A stretch of DNA of 37,717 nucleotides from Desmonostoc geniculatum HA4340-LM1 (GCA_019359545.1 JAHHHB010000070.1:1-37717); one strand, 5' to 3'. Numbered from the stretch's first letter, positions 1 through 8,153 are shown. The notes: generated by a model not told the origin, from the letters alone. A program made the numbers and translations.

Positions 1-2
1 TG

Positions 3-152
3 ATATCAAAGTTGCCGCCCCGCCAAAATCCACCACCGCACACACTTGGGTGGAATAGTGCGATCGTGACTGAGGTTCTCGGCTTCACTGGCAGACGCTA
101 CTCTGAGGGTGCCGCGCTGCTGGAGCGGTTGCAGAAACAGTTCGGGGGCTAA
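3..152 (+). CDS. C-terminal fragment of a hypothetical protein
   Basis: The frame is open from the window edge to a TAA at 150-152 and gives 49 residues ending in LLERLQKQFGG. I do not recognise the family. The last 25 residues look helical and charged, as a real C-terminus would. No start is visible because the gene begins upstream of the window. The frame contains one HIP1-like site, and the next 50 bp hold three full HIP1 octamers. It could be a chance open frame. Confidence 0.35.
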   Translation: MSKLPPRQNPPPHTLGWNSAIVTEVLGFTGRRYSEGAALLERLQKQFGG

Positions 153-158
153 GTTATG

Positions 159-207
159 GCGATCGCGCTTTTGGGGAGTGCGATCGCTTTCAAGGAAGTG
201 CGATCGC
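159..207. repeat. Three HIP1 octamers at 20-21 bp spacing
   Basis: GCGATCGC occurs at 159-166, 180-187 and 200-207, each followed or preceded by a short related spacer (GGAGT, GGAAGT). HIP1 is the over-represented palindrome of many cyanobacterial genomes. Three copies spaced two helical turns apart in a non-coding gap are denser than anywhere else in the window. Confidence 0.8.
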
Positions 208-259
208 CCTTGAATCCGCGCAACGAACTCAAGAATTATGCAAATTATACCAGTATCTC

Positions 260-565
260 ATGACTAAACATGACACCTGGGTGAAACTCAAACCCGGTAG
301 CCCAATCGATCCAATTTTGAATTTATTTCCAGACGGCATGATTCCCATGCGTGACCCGTTCCCCCTGGAGCGAGTCACAGATTCACAAAATAATCATCTG
401 GCATTGTGGATTGTAGATTTGGAGCGCCTGAGTAGCGTACAAGCTAACGCGATTGCTCAAATTATCGCTCACCACCGCGGCGCCCAACCTGATGTTGTCG
501 CCCAAGAAGCAACCGTACTCGGTGGCTTTACTTTGAGCCACGGGTGGATCGATACATCACATTAA
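260..565 (+). CDS. Hypothetical protein, 101 aa
   Basis: An ATG-initiated frame encodes a soluble protein of 101 residues with no signal peptide or membrane segment. I do not recognise the family. The composition (a charged N-terminal half, then ALWIVDLERLSSVQANAIAQII, split here only by description, as a strand followed by a helix) looks like a genuine small globular protein. The stop lies 28 bp before a possible second small gene. It sits with other poorly conserved genes in the accessory first 2.5 kb. Confidence 0.5.
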   Translation: MTKHDTWVKLKPGSPIDPILNLFPDGMIPMRDPFPLERVTDSQNNHLALWIVDLERLSSVQANAIAQIIAHHRGAQPDVVAQEATVLGGFTLSHGWIDTSH

Positions 566-593
566 AGCCAAGATTGATGCATCTTTAAAAATT

Positions 594-710
594 ATGAGCG
601 ATGAGGAATATCAAACTTCTGTAACTGATAAGCAACTTCAAAAAATCCTTGATGCAGCTTCCGACAAGCTAATAGAAATTGTTAATCAATTAGAGACTGA
701 AGAAGAATAA
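594..710 (+). CDS. Possible small acidic protein, 38 aa
   Basis: ATG at 594 opens a 38-residue frame beginning MSDEEYQTSVTDKQLQKIL and ending in ETEEE. It is amphipathic and acidic, like a short coiled-coil or partner protein. The frame is open back to about 534 but has no ATG or GTG there. It could therefore be the displaced C-terminus of the preceding gene after a frameshift, or a separate small gene. The start codon has no strong ribosome binding site. Confidence 0.35.
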   Translation: MSDEEYQTSVTDKQLQKILDAASDKLIEIVNQLETEEE

Positions 711-760
711 CCGCCTGATGAATTGCAATTGAGAAATTGCGATCGCACTTTCAAAGTGTG

Positions 761-987
761 GGCTACCTGACACAGTAGCCGAAACTCTGGGTATTACCCA
801 GAGTCGCGGGTTGTGTCCAAAGCACCCGCCCCATTGCTTCTAGGAAGTGGGGCGTTAACAGCGAATCGCACGCCCATTTGTGGAGTGTTGTGTCCATTCA
901 AGCGCAACTTTCCTAGAACTACCGGGTTAAACCCAGCGTTAAGAGTGAATCGCGCCCCTGTATTTGGGGTGTTAGGGGATTCAAGCG
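761..987. repeat. Hairpin-rich repeat with two imperfect direct copies
   Basis: Several short inverted repeats follow one another: GGCTAC/GTAGCC (761-780), ACTCTGGGTA/TACCCAGAGT (784-804), GCCCC/GGGGC around TTCTAGGAA (828-853), and GGGTTAAACCC near 924-934. Two imperfect direct copies of about 52 bp occupy 852-904 and 936-987. Both begin GCGTTAA and end ATTCAAGCG, and each contains a GAATCGC. Open frames across this stretch on both strands are by-products of the repeats. It resembles a REP-like or decayed mobile-element end upstream of the 308-residue gene. Confidence 0.6.
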
Positions 988-1062
988 TCAAAACTGGGCT
1001 TTTAATTAATTCACGGGGAGAATTATTTAGAAACAGGCCTACTCAACCCACGTCAGTTTCTA

Positions 1063-1989
1063 ATGCACCGACCTAAACCGATTGACCAATTACGAGAACT
1101 GGTACAGCAACTCGAACACCTTAACCGGGTTCAATCTCCTATCATCAACTACACCCGTCAGTCCCTGGCATGGCAATTCCCAGAAAAAGCTCACAGTAAA
1201 ACTCTTAGTACCAAAGTCGGAAATGTACCGCCCCTGTGGGGTTGGTTAGCGCAGCGCCAAACCGAAGTACATCCACAAAGTTATAAATCCATAACCAAAA
1301 TATACCAACAGTCAATTGTAGTACAACTTGGGTTAGAAATAGATCCAATTGTCAGGCTTCACGCTGATTGGTTGTGCGATATCGATTTGGAGGAGCAACG
1401 CTTGGAAGCTCTACTCAAACCCTTGGTCAACGACGAGCAATTCAAGACCTACAACCAGGTTTTTGACTCTTTCAATTTTGGATTGAGGATTCGTGCTAGG
1501 CTGCTGAGCCGTATTTATCCATTTGAAGCGTTTTTGACCAACGGCAAACAGTTGATTGAGCGAGAAGTTAGGGAAGTGAAGAAAAAGGAGGTTACCCGCG
1601 AACACGGTAAATCTGTAGTTAAGTTCCTCCCTGGCGACGTGAAGCGGGTTAAACGTAACCGCAGCCGCGACGGTTTCAAACTCAGGCTGGGCATGGGTAC
1701 TGTCCTAGAACAGTCTGGAGATAAGCTAGTTGAAAAAGGTAGTGGTTCAGCTTTATGTCGCATGAACTTTTGGCAGTACGTGATCACCAAAATCGAAATT
1801 GACGGACGTTTGCCCAATAACCCTATCGGTGAGGAGATTGCTTTATACAAAGCTGAACTCAAAAAAAATGTTGATGGTTCCGGCAAGCAGCTGCTCAACG
1901 GTAAGCACTTACAGGCGAAGCTGGGTTCCAAGGTTGCAAATATGTTGTTTCGGGAGTTATCTAGAGCTTACGCCAATTCACGATCGTAA
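1063..1989 (+). CDS. Basic hypothetical protein, possible IS110-like C-terminal region
   Basis: This is a 308-residue, strongly basic protein starting at ATG 1063. Residues about 150-245 contain FNFGLRIRARLLSRIYPFE, then a Lys/Arg-rich insert, then LRLGMGTVLEQSGDK and a small-residue-plus-arginine segment. That order resembles the helix-hairpin-helix Transposase_20 region of IS110/IS116/IS902 transposases. I cannot find a convincing N-terminal DEDD catalytic domain, so an active transposase is not supported. A zinc-ribbon gene follows after 6 bp, then a terminator, so the two probably form one transcript. The hairpin-rich repeat directly upstream also suggests a mobile or plasmid origin. The assignment rests on pattern only. 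Confidence 0.55.
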   Translation: MHRPKPIDQLRELVQQLEHLNRVQSPIINYTRQSLAWQFPEKAHSKTLSTKVGNVPPLWGWLAQRQTEVHPQSYKSITKIYQQSIVVQLGLEIDPIVRLHADWLCDIDLEEQRLEALLKPLVNDEQFKTYNQVFDSFNFGLRIRARLLSRIYPFEAFLTNGKQLIEREVREVKKKEVTREHGKSVVKFLPGDVKRVKRNRSRDGFKLRLGMGTVLEQSGDKLVEKGSGSALCRMNFWQYVITKIEIDGRLPNNPIGEEIALYKAELKKNVDGSGKQLLNGKHLQAKLGSKVANMLFRELSRAYANSRS

Positions 1990-1995
1990 AAACTA

Positions 1996-2193
1996 ATGTA
2001 TGACTATACTTACCCGTGCCCTAGTTGTGGCTACAAATGTTATAGCCCATCGCCGTATTGGATCGTAAATGAGAATAACCAAAGGGTGCGTGTTCAGTTG
2101 TACCACTGCATTAACTGCGGTTACGAACCAGAAGTTAAACAAGCAGAAAGTATGTTAGAAGACCCAAGCCGAAGAGACAAAAGATTTTCCTGA
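1996..2193 (+). CDS. Small zinc-ribbon protein, 65 aa
   Basis: Two CxxC knuckles are visible, CPSCGYKC at residues 8-15 and CINCGYEP near 38-45, spaced as in a rubredoxin-like zinc ribbon. The rest is a short acidic tail. Such proteins bind nucleic acid or partner proteins, but the specific role is unknown. It starts 6 bp after the preceding stop and ends just before a rho-independent terminator, so it is very likely co-transcribed with the 308-residue gene. Confidence 0.6.
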   Translation: MYDYTYPCPSCGYKCYSPSPYWIVNENNQRVRVQLYHCINCGYEPEVKQAESMLEDPSRRDKRFS

Positions 2194-2198
2194 TGCTA

Positions 2199-2226
2199 AA
2201 CCTCTGCATTAATGTAGGGGTTTTAA
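2199..2226 (+). terminator. Rho-independent terminator after the zinc-ribbon gene
   Basis: CCTCTGCATT pairs with AATGTAGGGG (with G-T pairs) and is followed by TTTTAAATTT. It begins six bases after the stop codon of the zinc-ribbon gene. Confidence 0.65.
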
Positions 2227-2259
2227 ATTTACACAATAGTTAGTTAGAGTGAATGGCAA

Positions 2260-2505
2260 GTGAAACCAGAAACCCTCAAAGGCTGGTCAAAAACTTGTCT
2301 CAAACGAGAACTAACACCAACACAATTTGAAAACAGTCCGGCGATCGCCCGCTCCGTTGTATCCTGCATCACCCGCCATGAGTTAACCAATCAATTCGCC
2401 GCCACCAACAATAATGAAATTGCATCTGTGCGTGGCGCTGCTTGTTGGTGGATGACTGGTAACTATACAGGCTGCAACTTAATACCCCGCTCCTTGGGAA
2501 TGTAA
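2260..2505 (+). CDS. Doubtful hypothetical protein, 81 aa
   Basis: The frame opens at GTG 2260 and encodes 81 residues that I do not recognise. An overlapping ATG at 2252 leads to a different, short frame that ends after 24 codons. Composition is unremarkable apart from a GAACWWMTGNYTGC stretch. No good ribosome binding site is visible. It may be a decayed gene. The following 250 bp to the Uma2 gene carry no gene, only a relic of the cyanobacterial GGCGCAGAGG intergenic repeat near 2670. Confidence 0.3.
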   Translation: MKPETLKGWSKTCLKRELTPTQFENSPAIARSVVSCITRHELTNQFAATNNNEIASVRGAACWWMTGNYTGCNLIPRSLGM

Positions 2506-2759
2506 ATTGGTCGTCGTTCTATATCGACAGGTAAACTCTGCAACGATTTTTCAGCAAGAATGATGCCAATGTATGAGTTTGCTGAGTGGTATATTGAGTA
2601 GGAGTAAACTTTGATTCGCTGCGACATATATTTCCATAAATATTTTTTGTCTCACGCACGAGGCAAGAGAGGCGCAGAGGAGAGAACGCAAAGAAAAATT
2701 TTTGTAATAAGCACATTATTCTGTACTTGTCTAAATTAATTGCCTATTTTGATACTATA

Positions 2760-3428
2760 TTAAATTTGGCTTTTAACCCATTGGCGAAATTCTTTAACTA
2801 ATTCCAAATAATCTTTTTCGTCCACCTGCGCTAAAAAATTAGAAATCTCTGTTAGTGGCAGATTGGGAAATGCTAAACTTTGTTCAACAGATATATATTT
2901 CTGATTTTGTAAAACGTTAATACTAAAGTCTTTACCATCATATCGCCAGATTTCAGGCACACCCATATCAGCGTAGACTTGAAAGCGGTTTTTAGAACTG
3001 CTAGTAATATCAATTTCTACTACTAAATCTGGTGGCGGATCTTGCGCTAAATCTATTCTTTTTTTGCCTCTGATGAAATTAATATTTTCAATATAAAAGC
3101 ATTCATCTGGTTCTGCGCCACTCAGTTCTGGACGTTTAAAAGTAGTAGAACCAAGGCATTCAATTCTAACTTTTAGTTCTTCTGCAATAGTTTCGACAAA
3201 TCGAGCTGCAACTTTTTTGTATCGTTCATGTTCAGGTGAAGGAACCATGATTTCTAGAGTACCTCGATTGTAAGTAAGCCGGAGGCGGCGATTTACACTA
3301 AGTTCAGTTAGCAAGTTTTCATAGGTTTGCCAACTGATATCTGATAAGTGGATGATTTCTGTAGGTTCAAGCAGCGTGTTGCTAGTCATAGCTATATGTG
3401 ATGTATGTTCTCGCTGTACAATAGCCAT
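2760..3428 (-). CDS. Uma2 family endonuclease (DUF820)
   Basis: The 222-residue protein matches the Uma2/DUF820 family, a PD-(D/E)XK nuclease-fold family greatly expanded in cyanobacteria. Visible motifs are EPDECFYI near the middle, then PPDLVVEIDITSSS (the D and ExD positions of the nuclease core), then YADMGVPEIWRYD. Length is normal for the family. Cellular function is not established. It is transcribed away from ffh. The ATG at 3428 is used here. An internal Met at residue 14 (MTSNTLLEPT) is an alternative start that would remove an N-terminal extension. Confidence 0.85.
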   Translation of the reverse strand: MAIVQREHTSHIAMTSNTLLEPTEIIHLSDISWQTYENLLTELSVNRRLRLTYNRGTLEIMVPSPEHERYKKVAARFVETIAEELKVRIECLGSTTFKRPELSGAEPDECFYIENINFIRGKKRIDLAQDPPPDLVVEIDITSSSKNRFQVYADMGVPEIWRYDGKDFSINVLQNQKYISVEQSLAFPNLPLTEISNFLAQVDEKDYLELVKEFRQWVKSQI

Positions 3429-3604
3429 TCTTACTCTTACTGTACTTTAAACTCAATCTTCAATAAAGGTAGGTATGTAGTTGCTACAGTCGCGGTGAAA
3501 ACTACTAAGCTGGTAAATAGCACGTTTAAACTTTACCGGAAAATCTGAATCGCATTCATCGGCGATTCACAATTCCTCACTGGCGAACTACCTGTAATTA
3601 CATT

Positions 3605-5071
3605 ATGTTTGATGCTTTATCTGACCGTTTAGAAGCCGCCTGGAAAAAACTGCGGGGACAGGACAAAATTTCTCAATCCAACATTCAAGACGCTTTGCGG
3701 GAAGTACGCCGCGCTTTGTTGGAAGCAGATGTCAATCTCCAGGTAGTCAAAGATTTTATTAGCGAAGTCGAAACCAAGGCACAGGGAGCCGAGGTAATCT
3801 CCGGCGTGCGACCTGACCAACAGTTCATCAAAATTGTTCACGATGAACTGGTAGAGGTGATGGGAGATGAGAATGTTCCTCTAGTAGAAGCTCAAGAACA
3901 GCCTACTATTGTGCTAATGGCTGGGTTGCAAGGTACTGGTAAAACTACGGCGACTGCGAAGTTAGCTTTACATCTAAGGAAATTAGACCGTAGTTGCTTG
4001 TTGGTGGCGACAGATGTGTATCGCCCAGCAGCGATCGACCAGTTGATAACGTTGGGTAAGCAAATTGACGTACCAGTTTTTGAACTCGGAAGCGATGCCG
4101 ATCCCGTAGAAATCGCGCGGCAAGGTGTAGAACGTGGCAGAGCAGAAGGCGTAAATACAGTAATTATTGATACTGCTGGGCGTCTGCAAATTGACGAAGA
4201 TATGATGGCGGAATTAGCCCGCATCAAAGAAACTGTCCAACCCCACGAAACTCTGTTGGTGGTGGACGCCATGACTGGTCAAGAAGCAGCCAATTTGACC
4301 CGCACCTTCCACAATCAAATCGGGATTACTGGGGCGATTCTCACCAAACTCGATGGTGATAGCCGGGGCGGTGCGGCGCTTTCAGTGCGACGAATTTCGG
4401 GAGCGCCAATTAAGTTTGTGGGGGTGGGTGAAAAAGTCGAGGCACTGCAACCGTTTTATCCCGATCGCATGGCATCGCGGATTTTGGGAATGGGCGATGT
4501 CTTGACCTTGGTAGAAAAAGCCCAGGAAGAATTCGATCTAGCAGATGCCGAGAAAATGCAGGAGAAAATCCTGTCGGCGAAGTTCGATTTTACCGACTTT
4601 CTCAAGCAGCTACGGATGCTGAAGAACATGGGATCTCTGGGAGGCTTCATCAAGATGATTCCAGGGATGAACAAGCTCTCAGACGACCAGCTTAAGCAGG
4701 GAGAAACCCAGCTCAAGCGCTGCGAAGCCATGATTAACTCCATGACTCGCCAGGAACGCCATGACCCCGATTTATTAGCCAGTTCTCCCAGTCGGCGGCG
4801 GCGAATTGCTGCTGGTTCAGGCTACAGAGAGTCTGATGTGACTAAACTGGTGGGTGACTTCCAAAAAATGCGATCGCTCATGCAACAAATGGGTCAAGGC
4901 GGCTTCCCTGGAATGCCAGGAATGTTCGGCGGCGGTGGCGGCATGGGCAACGCCTTCGCAGGTGCAGGTAATCGTGCCCCTGCCCCCGGATGGCGAGGTT
5001 ACAACGCTGGCACCCCACCCGCGAAAAAGAAAAAGAAAGAAAAAAAGAAAAAAGGATTCGGTAATCTTTAG
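3605..5071 (+). CDS. ffh: Signal recognition particle protein Ffh (SRP54)
   Basis: Ffh is the GTPase of the signal recognition particle. It binds signal sequences and 4.5S RNA and docks with FtsY to deliver nascent membrane proteins. The 488 residues show the N domain with the ALLEADVN motif (37-44), the NG GTPase with GLQGTGKTT (107-115), DVYRPAA, DTAGR (about 190), TKLDG (about 246) and GVGEK, and a methionine-rich M domain (about 328-430). The last 50 residues are unusual: a Gly/Met/Pro-rich stretch then a lysine-rich tail (KKKKKEKKKK). ATG 3605 gives the canonical N-terminus MFDALSDRLE. rpsP and khpA follow on the same strand, a common bacterial arrangement. Confidence 0.98.
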   Translation: MFDALSDRLEAAWKKLRGQDKISQSNIQDALREVRRALLEADVNLQVVKDFISEVETKAQGAEVISGVRPDQQFIKIVHDELVEVMGDENVPLVEAQEQPTIVLMAGLQGTGKTTATAKLALHLRKLDRSCLLVATDVYRPAAIDQLITLGKQIDVPVFELGSDADPVEIARQGVERGRAEGVNTVIIDTAGRLQIDEDMMAELARIKETVQPHETLLVVDAMTGQEAANLTRTFHNQIGITGAILTKLDGDSRGGAALSVRRISGAPIKFVGVGEKVEALQPFYPDRMASRILGMGDVLTLVEKAQEEFDLADAEKMQEKILSAKFDFTDFLKQLRMLKNMGSLGGFIKMIPGMNKLSDDQLKQGETQLKRCEAMINSMTRQERHDPDLLASSPSRRRRIAAGSGYRESDVTKLVGDFQKMRSLMQQMGQGGFPGMPGMFGGGGGMGNAFAGAGNRAPAPGWRGYNAGTPPAKKKKKEKKKKGFGNL

Positions 5072-5090
5072 TCATTAGTCATTAGTCATT

Positions 5091-5215
5091 AGGAATTTCC
5101 AACAAATAAATTATCCAATCTTGCGGGTTGGACATCTTGTCCGCCTTTGGCTACGGGCGCTCGTGTCGCCCACCGCACAAAAAGCAGTTGAGTATTTTTT
5201 ATTTGTCAGTCCCTT
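5091..5215. repeat. MITE-like palindromic element, copy 1
   Basis: This 125-bp element lies between ffh and rpsP. One end reads AATTTCCAACAAATAAATTA and the other, as its reverse complement, AAGGGACTGACAAATAAAAA, so the termini are imperfect inverted repeats. A GC-rich palindromic core (GACATCTTGTCCGCC, GGGCG, GTCGCCCACC) lies between. A related copy lies in opposite orientation at 30153-30280. There is no coding capacity, so it would have to be mobilised in trans. It is flanked on both sides by GTCATT, but that sequence is also a local tandem repeat. Confidence 0.7.
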
Positions 5216-5310
5216 GGTCATTGACAAATGACAAATAGCAGCAAACACGAGACGAGTGCTAGAATTAGCATTTCGGCATACTTAACCAATAGGAGAATGA
5301 TTCTTCAACC

Positions 5311-5571
5311 ATGATCAAACTGCGCTTGAAGCGATACGGTAAAAAGCGGGAAGCAAGTTACCGCATTGTCGCCATTAACAGCCTCGCTCGCCGCGATGGC
5401 CGTCCCCTAGAAGAGTTGGGATTCTATAACCCCAGAACCGATGAAGTGCGACTAGATGTTCCCGGCATCGTCAAGCGACTACAACAAGGCGCTCAACCCA
5501 CTGACACGGTACGTCGCATCTTAGTAAAAGCCAATGTTTTTGAACAGGTCAGTGCCACAGCCGCATCATAA
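5311..5571 (+). CDS. rpsP: 30S ribosomal protein bS16
   Basis: The 86-residue protein begins MIKLRLKRYGKKREASYRIV and continues with RRDGRPLEELGFYNP, the bS16 signature. Length is normal. AGGAG lies at 5291-5295, a somewhat long 15 bases before the ATG. The 3' end overlaps the likely start of khpA in another frame, which suggests translational coupling. Confidence 0.97.
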   Translation: MIKLRLKRYGKKREASYRIVAINSLARRDGRPLEELGFYNPRTDEVRLDVPGIVKRLQQGAQPTDTVRRILVKANVFEQVSATAAS

Positions 5572-5968
5572 TTTCGGAACACAATCCCCAAAAGCTAGTC
5601 CCAATTATGTTGGGCTAGTTAGATTTTTGGTGCAGCCGTTTTTAGAATCTCCAGAAACTTTAAGCGTCGATAGTGAAATTTCCCAAACCCTAAATCGGGT
5701 TTGGATTCGTATCGCCTTTGAAAGCACAGATAAAGGAAAAGTGTTTGGTCGAGGAGGACGCAATATTCAGGCGATTCGTACAGTAATTGCCGCAGCCGCA
5801 GCCGCAGCTGGACAATCGGTATACCTGGATATCTACGGCAGTACTACTCCAGGCCGGGAGGGTATGTCTTTTGATGAAGACACAGAAGAGCGATCGCCGC
5901 CACCACCAAAAACCAGAGAACCGCGAACAAATGGGCCTAAACCCATTGTTAAACCCCGCATCCGCTAG
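5534..5968 (+). CDS. khpA: KH-domain RNA-binding protein KhpA (YlqC family)
   Basis: A single KH domain occupies about residues 25-100. The sequence KGKVFGRGGRNIQAIRTVI contains the GxxG loop (GRGG) that contacts RNA. A proline-rich, charged tail follows (SPPPPKTREPRTNGPKP). At 144 residues it is longer than firmicute KhpA (about 80), as in other cyanobacteria. The ATG at 5534 lies inside the end of rpsP. The rpsP-khpA pairing is widespread and supports a role in RNA metabolism or ribosome-linked regulation. A strong terminator follows. Confidence 0.9.
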   Translation: MFLNRSVPQPHHNFGTQSPKASPNYVGLVRFLVQPFLESPETLSVDSEISQTLNRVWIRIAFESTDKGKVFGRGGRNIQAIRTVIAAAAAAAGQSVYLDIYGSTTPGREGMSFDEDTEERSPPPPKTREPRTNGPKPIVKPRIR

Positions 5969-5987
5969 ATTAAAACTAGAGAAAAAG

Positions 5988-6023
5988 TCTGAGCGGAAGT
6001 AACCACAACCGCTCAGAATTTTT
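5988..6023 (+). terminator. Rho-independent terminator after khpA
   Basis: TCTGAGCGG (5988-5996) and CCGCTCAGA (6009-6017) form a perfect 9-bp stem followed by ATTTTT. It closes the ffh-rpsP-khpA direction before rpsU. Confidence 0.85.
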
Positions 6024-6152
6024 GTGAAGATGGAAAAGTAGCAAAAAGATTTTTGTATTTTTTGTAATCTTCTTCATCAATCACATACTGGTTATAGTGG
6101 GCAATAGTCCTATGCAACTCTGATAATCTCTGTAAGGGGGTGAAACCAGGGA

Positions 6153-6326
6153 GTGGCTGAAATTCGTTTGGGTGAAAATGAGTCCATTGACTCGGCACTA
6201 AGACGCTTTAAAAAGAAAATTCAAAAAGCTGGAATTTTATCCGAAGTCAAACGTCGGGAAAGATACGAAAAACCCAGTTTGCGCCGAAAGCGGAAAGCAG
6301 AAGTCGCACGTAGAGGTGGCCGTTAA
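6153..6326 (+). CDS. rpsU: 30S ribosomal protein bS21
   Basis: A GTG start at 6153 gives 57 residues: (M)AEIRLGENESIDSALRRFK, a basic middle (KAGILSEVKRRERYEKP), and the tail RRKRKAEVARRGGR. This is a classic bS21. A purine-rich TAAGGGGG lies about 13 bases upstream and GGGAG abuts the start. It is easily missed because of the GTG start and small size. A minus-strand frame over the same bases is a shadow. The gap between rpsU and phoH (about 290 bp) holds AT-rich GATTTTAGATTTG repeats and a GCTAAGCGTAGCT-type inverted repeat but no gene. Confidence 0.93.
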   Translation: MAEIRLGENESIDSALRRFKKKIQKAGILSEVKRRERYEKPSLRRKRKAEVARRGGR

Positions 6327-6617
6327 CAAATCAAGGTGATGTCAATCAATTTTGGATTTTAGATTTGCAATTTTAGATTGACTTTACCCACTCTTGGGTT
6401 GCAAGTTAGAGATTTTAGATTTGCTAAGCGTAGCTCCCGCTGAGTATTATCTGCGACAAGCTGCGCTTAGCTTGTTCGTCTTTGGGGGTAGGAGCTGTTC
6501 CAATTACAAGGGTTGCGGTATGCAGCAAGCTTTAAGGGTAGGGGTATAAAAAAACAATTTCAAAATCCAAGTTGTGCTGGAAGCGCACCAAAGGTGCGAC
6601 CAAAATATAAAATTACT

Positions 6618-7571
6618 ATGGTAGATGCTTTAAAAATTGAGTTGCCAAATATTCCCAGTGCGATCGCTTTAGCAGGAGATGGAGAAGAAAATCTCAAATT
6701 CCTATCTCGGCAAACGGGAGCTAGTTTGGTGTTGCGCGGACAGGAATTACTGGTTTCCGGTACAGAGAAGCAAATCGATCTGGCTGCCAAATTGGTGCGC
6801 TCGCTTGAAGTTATCTGGATTAAAGGCAATACTATTTCCAGTGCCGATATTTTAACAGCTCGTCAAGCTTTGGATAGCGATCGGCAAGGGGAACTGCAAG
6901 ATTTACAGCGAGATGTCCTCGCCAGAAGTCGCCGGGGTGAAGAAATCCGCGCCAAAACCTTTCGCCAACGTCAATATATCGACGCAATACGCAAACGTGA
7001 CCTCACCTTTGGCGTTGGCCCTGCCGGTACTGGTAAGACTTATCTCGCTGTGGTTGTCGCCGTCCAAGCACTCCTAGCCAACCAATTTGAAAAACTCATT
7101 TTAACTCGCCCTGCGGTCGAAGCTGGTGAACGACTCGGCTTTTTACCTGGAGACTTGCAGCAAAAAGTCAACCCCTACCTCCGCCCACTTTATGATGCTA
7201 TTTATGAATTCATCGACCCCGAAAAAGTACCCAATTTAATGGAACGCGGTGTAATTGAAGTCGCACCACTCGCCTACATGCGGGGACGTACTCTCAATAA
7301 CGCCTTTGTAATTGTAGATGAAGCCCAAAATACTACACCGGGTCAGATGAAAATGGTTTTGACTCGTTTGGGCTTTCGTTCCAAAATGGTGATTACAGGC
7401 GATATTACCCAAACCGACTTGCCACTCAACCAACCATCAGGCCTAACAATAGCGTTGCAAATTTTAAAACACGTCGAAGGCATTGCCTTTTGTGAATTTT
7501 CCCAAAAAGATGTTGTTCGCCATGCTTTAGTTCAACGAATTGTCGCTGCTTATGAACAATATGAAAAATAG
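6618..7571 (+). CDS. phoH: PhoH family ATPase
   Basis: The 317-residue protein has an N-terminal KH-like/R3H-type region (ALAGDGEENLKFLSRQTGA) and a C-terminal PhoH P-loop ATPase. Motifs are GPAGTGKTYLAV (Walker A), TRPAVEAGERLGFLPGD, IVDEAQNTTPGQMKM (Walker B) and ITGDITQTDLP. PhoH/PhoH-like proteins are linked to RNA processing and ribosome maturation. The frame is open upstream to 6513, but ATG 6618 gives the conserved cyanobacterial N-terminus MVDALKIELPNIP. The upstream 35 codons lie in repeat-like sequence and are unlikely to be translated. Confidence 0.95.
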   Translation: MVDALKIELPNIPSAIALAGDGEENLKFLSRQTGASLVLRGQELLVSGTEKQIDLAAKLVRSLEVIWIKGNTISSADILTARQALDSDRQGELQDLQRDVLARSRRGEEIRAKTFRQRQYIDAIRKRDLTFGVGPAGTGKTYLAVVVAVQALLANQFEKLILTRPAVEAGERLGFLPGDLQQKVNPYLRPLYDAIYEFIDPEKVPNLMERGVIEVAPLAYMRGRTLNNAFVIVDEAQNTTPGQMKMVLTRLGFRSKMVITGDITQTDLPLNQPSGLTIALQILKHVEGIAFCEFSQKDVVRHALVQRIVAAYEQYEK

Positions 7572-7640
7572 GGATTGGGGACTGGGGACTGGGAGAGAAT
7601 AACTAATGACAAATGACTAAGGACAAATAACAAATGACAA
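7572..7640. repeat. Tandem short repeats running into the next start codon
   Basis: GGGGACT copies are followed by repeated AATGACA/AATAACA units that continue up to the ATG at 7634. The leader of the next gene therefore consists of repeat sequence with no Shine-Dalgarno motif. Confidence 0.7.
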
Positions 7641-8038
7641 CGACATTAAAAGAATTTTTAGCCGCTTGTGAAAATCTGGGAACTTTGCGTTTAATTGTTA
7701 CTAGTAGCGCTGCTGTTTTAGAAGCAAAGGGTAAGTTAGAAAAGCTATTTTATGCAGAATTGCCCAAAGGTAAATACGCGAATATGCACACCGAAGGCTT
7801 TGAATTTCACTTGAATATGGATAAAATTACCCAAGTTAAATTTGAAACTGGTGAAGCGAAGAGAGGTAATTTTACAACTTATGCAATTCGGTTTTTAGAT
7901 GATAAACAAGAGCCAGCTTTAAGCCTATTTTTGCAATGGGGTAAGCCAGGAGAATATGAACCAGGACAAGTGGAAACTTGGCATTCTTTAAAAGAAAAAT
8001 ACGGGGAAATTTGGCAACCTTTACCAGCAGAAATTTAA
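7634..8038 (+). CDS. ChuX/HutX-like heme-binding family protein
   Basis: This is a soluble 134-residue protein without a signal peptide. The sequence (KLFYAELPKGKYANMHTEGF, then FHLNMDKITQVKFE and FLQWGKPGEYEPGQ) matches cyanobacterial proteins that I recall as annotated in the ChuX/HutX heme-utilisation family, whose better-studied members bind and pass on heme in the cytoplasm. No canonical heme ligand can be assigned from sequence alone. The start codon sits within ATGACAA repeats. It is a stand-alone gene, and the gap after it carries an inserted element that runs into ccmK. Confidence 0.65.
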   Translation: MTTTLKEFLAACENLGTLRLIVTSSAAVLEAKGKLEKLFYAELPKGKYANMHTEGFEFHLNMDKITQVKFETGEAKRGNFTTYAIRFLDDKQEPALSLFLQWGKPGEYEPGQVETWHSLKEKYGEIWQPLPAEI

Positions 8039-8064
8039 TTAGACATTTGATGAAATTAATTCTG

Positions 8065-8153
8065 CCTTATCCGAAACCCTTGTAGAGACGTAGCATTGCT
8101 ACGTCTCTACGTTTCTACACAGATAGCATTGCTACGTCTCTACACGGATAAGG
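8065..8153. repeat. MITE-like element reaching into the 3' end of ccmK
   Basis: Terminal inverted repeats CCTTATCCG (8065-8073) and CGGATAAGG (8145-8153) enclose a long palindrome at 8082-8110 with arms GTAGAGACGTAGC and GCTACGTCTCTAC, then a second partial copy of that arm. The right end overlaps the minus-strand ccmK frame: the last sense codons and the TAG stop (8140-8142) come from the element. Confidence 0.75.

Noticed and set aside
794..1076. Reading frames on both strands of the hairpin array
   Set aside because: They arise from the inverted and direct repeats, have no recognisable composition, and the plus-strand one overlaps the start of the 308-residue gene.
1063..1989. Annotating the 308-residue protein as a functional IS110 transposase
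   Set aside because: Only the C-terminal pattern fits; no N-terminal DEDD catalytic motif was found.
6013..6198. Minus-strand 61-residue frame
   Set aside because: It overlaps the khpA terminator and the 5' end of rpsU, which is clearly the real gene.
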